A stretch of 53,065 nucleotides of DNA, taken from assembly GCA_031546715.1 (NCBI GenBank), contig JAVBKA010000086.1:1-53065 (forward strand). Reading direction: 5' to 3'. Numbering within the stretch: the first letter of the stretch is position 1; every line of letters starts with the position of its first letter. Position numbers and translations under genes: made by a program. This document shows, piece after piece, positions 51,407 to 53,065 of the stretch. Source of the DNA: JAVBKA01 sp031546715. Its GTDB lineage: Bacteria; Bacillota; Clostridia; Oscillospirales; UBA929. Below the pieces are notes generated by a model. The model made no database searches. It was not told the DNA's origin and worked only from the letters and a program-made list of their open reading frames with translations.

Positions 51407-51958
51407 ATGCATTTACTCTACGACACCTTCTGCAAAAAAATACGATGGTATTACATTGCGGCACTATATATTCTTCAAATGGCTATATTTCAAGTTATGA
51501 TGCGAGTTATTTTCCCCGTGGTTGAGAAAAATTTAGGGGATTATCATGTTCTTGATATGGTAAAGCAAGGTTATAACAGCGAGTATGTTGCAAAGCTTCT
51601 CTCTCTGATGGACGAAGCATCAAAAAATATGTATTTGCATGTACAAATGCCCCTTGATTTCTTATATCCGGTGATTATGGCTGGGGTTTTCTTCTTGATT
51701 TTCGCAAAAACATGGCGTAAGCCTTGGTATGTGTGCTGTGTCCTGCCCTTATTACTGATTATCTTTGACTGGACAGAAAATGTGTGTATTCTGCTGCTCT
51801 TTTCCGATAATCTTATTTCCGAAAGAATTGTAAAAATCAGTAGCTTTTGCACACAGGCAAAGTCAATTGTCGGCGACTATGTGTTGTATTATCTTGCGAT
51901 TCTCTCCATCGGGGTATCGGTTATGAGGTTTGTTATCCGAAGATATAAGCGCAGTTGA
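51407..51958 (+). CDS. Predicted membrane protein of unknown function
   Basis: 183 residues with about four hydrophobic segments (roughly 15-40, 83-105, 110-130 and 150-172). The loop between helices 1 and 2 is soluble (about 40-80) and contains DMVKQGYNSEYVAKLLSLMDEAS. No family signature is recognised. An imperfect inverted repeat (TCACTGGTAAAG / CTTTGCCGTGA) lies about 15-60 bases upstream. It may be expressed alone. Confidence 0.7.
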   Translation: MHLLYDTFCKKIRWYYIAALYILQMAIFQVMMRVIFPVVEKNLGDYHVLDMVKQGYNSEYVAKLLSLMDEASKNMYLHVQMPLDFLYPVIMAGVFFLIFAKTWRKPWYVCCVLPLLLIIFDWTENVCILLLFSDNLISERIVKISSFCTQAKSIVGDYVLYYLAILSIGVSVMRFVIRRYKRS

Positions 51959-52033
51959 TGGTGTGGGGGTGTTGCCCGATTGACCTGTTATTTTATGAAT
52001 GTATCAAATAAATGATGACAAGGAGAAGTTATC

Positions 52034-52558
52034 ATGAACAATTTACCGCAAAGAAAACACGTTCGATTAAAAAATTACGATTACGGCGACAATGGCGCAT
52101 ATTTTATAACGTTCTGCATTAAAGATAGGCACGAATTGTTAGGCGCGCTTGTTGTAGGGAACGGCGTCCTCGACGTTCCGAAGGTTGAGTTATCTGAACT
52201 TGGAGAGATTGTTGAAAAGCAAATTATTGAGCTGGATAATCATTATGACCATGTGGATATTAATAAATACATCATTATGCCTAATCATGTGCATATGATT
52301 GTGATTGTGAAAGACCAAAAAAGCGGTGTGTCGGGGACGCAGAGCGGTGTGTCGGGGACGCCACACCCTACAAATGCGGTTATTCCATCGTTACTTTCTA
52401 CGCTTAAACGGTTCACAAATAAAAGAATTGGTTATTCAATATGGCAATCCTCTTACCATGATCATATTATCCGTGACGAATTAGATTACCAAAACCATTG
52501 GCAATACATTGACGAAAACCCGGCTAAATGGGCAGCAGATAAATATTATGAAGGTTGA
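52034..52558 (+). CDS. REP-associated tyrosine transposase (RAYT, Y1/HUH type)
   Basis: 174 residues. The Y1 transposase fold is evident: KNYDYGDNGAYFITFCIKDR at the start, the HUH metal motif in MPNHVHMIV (His-Val-His), and the tyrosine-bearing helix region ending WQYIDENPAKW with SSYHDHIIRDE upstream. Two segments, VVGNGVLDVPKV and KSGVSGTQSGVSGTPHPTNA, are encoded by the same hairpin sequences that form the downstream REP array. AAGGAGAAG precedes the ATG. Enzymes of this family nick single-stranded REP DNA; no transposition terminal sequences are defined here. Confidence 0.92.
   Translation: MNNLPQRKHVRLKNYDYGDNGAYFITFCIKDRHELLGALVVGNGVLDVPKVELSELGEIVEKQIIELDNHYDHVDINKYIIMPNHVHMIVIVKDQKSGVSGTQSGVSGTPHPTNAVIPSLLSTLKRFTNKRIGYSIWQSSYHDHIIRDELDYQNHWQYIDENPAKWAADKYYEG
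52158..52179 (+). repeat. REP hairpin type 1 inside the RAYT gene
   Basis: Stem GGAACG/CGTTCC with loop GCGTCCTCGA, in frame within the coding sequence. The same hairpin recurs downstream at 52730-52751 and 52964-52985. Confidence 0.85.
52323..52367 (+). repeat. REP hairpin type 2 inside the RAYT gene (one partial and one full unit)
   Basis: Full unit at 52346-52367: stem GGTGTG/CACACC with loop TCGGGGACGC. The left half is duplicated at 52323-52340, which codes a repeated SGVSGT. The frame is kept. Confidence 0.85.
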
Positions 52559-52708
52559 AGAAATGTCGTTGCTGTTATATTGACATCAAGCGGATAAGTG
52601 AAAAATGCAGAGATTCAAGGCGGGGACGTAAAGCGGTGTGTAAGGACGCGGGGCGGTGTGTCGAGGACGCCACACCCTACACGTGCGGTTATGCTTTCTA
52701 ATACGAAT

Positions 52709-52859
52709 TGTTGGGCGCGGTTGTTGTAGGGAACGGCGTCCTCGACGTTCCGAAGGTTGAGATATCTGAACTTGGGGAGATTGTCGAAAAGCAGATTATT
52801 GAACTGGATAATCATTATGCCAAATCACGTGTATGTGATTGTGGTTGTGAAAGACAAAA
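52709..52859 (+). pseudogene. Deleted RAYT copy 1
   Basis: Matches the RAYT gene from the LLG..VVGNGVLDVP region through the HUH motif, but the segment between two ATCATTATG repeats has been removed, joining LDNHY to the PNHV stretch. The HVH motif has become HVY. A short-repeat-mediated deletion is the simplest explanation. Confidence 0.8.
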
Positions 52860-52941
52860 AGGCGGTGTGTCGGGGACGCGGGGCGGTGTGTCGGGGACGC
52901 CACACCCTACATGTGCGGTTATCCCGTTGTTGCTATCTAAG

Positions 52942-53036
52942 GCGTTGGGAACGGTTGTTGTAGGGAACGGCGTCCTCGACGTTCCGATGGTTGAGTTATC
53001 TGAACTTGGAGAGATTGTCGAAAAGCAGAAGACAAA
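52942..53036 (+). pseudogene. Deleted RAYT copy 2
   Basis: Begins like copy 1 with GGCG..GTTGTAGGG and reads to GTCGAAAAGCAG, then jumps directly to the AAGACAAAA stretch next to the REP unit, losing the HUH motif entirely. It continues to the next type-2 hairpin at the window end. Confidence 0.75.
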
Positions 53037-53065
53037 AGAGCGGTGTGTCGAGGACGCCACACCCT

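Larger units (their letters stand above)
52623..53065 (+). repeat. REP/BIME-like array downstream of RAYT, running off the window
   Basis: Alternating hairpins: type 2 (stem GGTGTG/CACACC) at 52655-52676, 52885-52906 and 53042-53063; type 1 (stem GGAACG/CGTTCC) at 52730-52751 and 52964-52985. Partial type-2 units also lie at 52633-52650 and 52863-52880. The loops GCGTCCTCGA and TCGAGGACGC are exact reverse complements. Between them lie shortened copies of the RAYT gene. No intact gene is present. Confidence 0.85.

Noticed and set aside
52623..53065. CRISPR array downstream of the transposase
   Set aside because: Repeats are hairpin REP units of two kinds separated by truncated transposase gene copies, not equal-length unique spacers.

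Overview
The window looks like chromosomal DNA from a Firmicute, most likely a clostridial (Oscillospirales-type) anaerobe. This is inferred from strong AGGAGG-type ribosome binding sites, a nine-gene ntp-type V-ATPase operon, a zinc-type S14, a single-chain dimeric glycyl-tRNA synthetase, a split transketolase, and the map / KOW protein / infA order inside the ribosomal cluster. No taxon can be proven from the sequence alone.

Layout. 1-950: AT-rich DNA with no gene I can support, then tRNA-Gly(UCC) with its own promoter and terminator. 951-9776: V-type ATPase operon G-I-K-E-C-F-A-B-D; the K subunit keeps the sodium-binding ligands. 9856-11595: accessory DNA with a small conserved unknown protein, a frameshifted antitoxin-like pseudogene, a candidate structured RNA and an intact MntA/HepT (MNT/HEPN) toxin-antitoxin pair. 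11754-17404 (minus): glyS, split transketolase, a CBM9-like protein and lepA. 17580-24812 (plus): rlmB, an 866-residue P-type-ATPase-like pseudoenzyme, hom, thrB, lysC and a GIY-YIG protein. 24870-26252 (minus): a tandem-repeat coiled-coil gene broken by a TGA, and a small membrane protein. 26451-42911 (minus): the S10-spc-alpha superoperon from rpsJ to rplQ, with secY, adk, map, a KOW protein, infA, rpmJ and rpoA. 43454-46486 (minus): a low-GC two-gene cassette with a phosphoribosyltransferase-domain protein and an unknown helical partner. 46736-50523 (minus): a second degenerate P-type ATPase, branched-chain aminotransferase, and a NYN/LOTUS protein. 50732-53065 (plus): a VanZ-like protein, a membrane protein, and a REP-associated tyrosine transposase (RAYT) followed by an array of its own REP hairpins and deleted gene copies.

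How it fits together. The V-ATPase probably couples ATP to sodium movement. The hom-thrB-lysC run makes threonine precursors. The superoperon supplies translation, protein export and RNA polymerase alpha. The most interesting non-housekeeping signals are: the PRTase cassette lying between two near-identical promoter segments, one of which drives the S10 operon; a 131-nt intergenic element present twice with compensatory base changes; a 125-nt nested hairpin inside the ribosomal operon; two P-type ATPase relatives with damaged catalytic motifs; and REP hairpins whose loops are complementary and which are also built in frame into the RAYT coding sequence.
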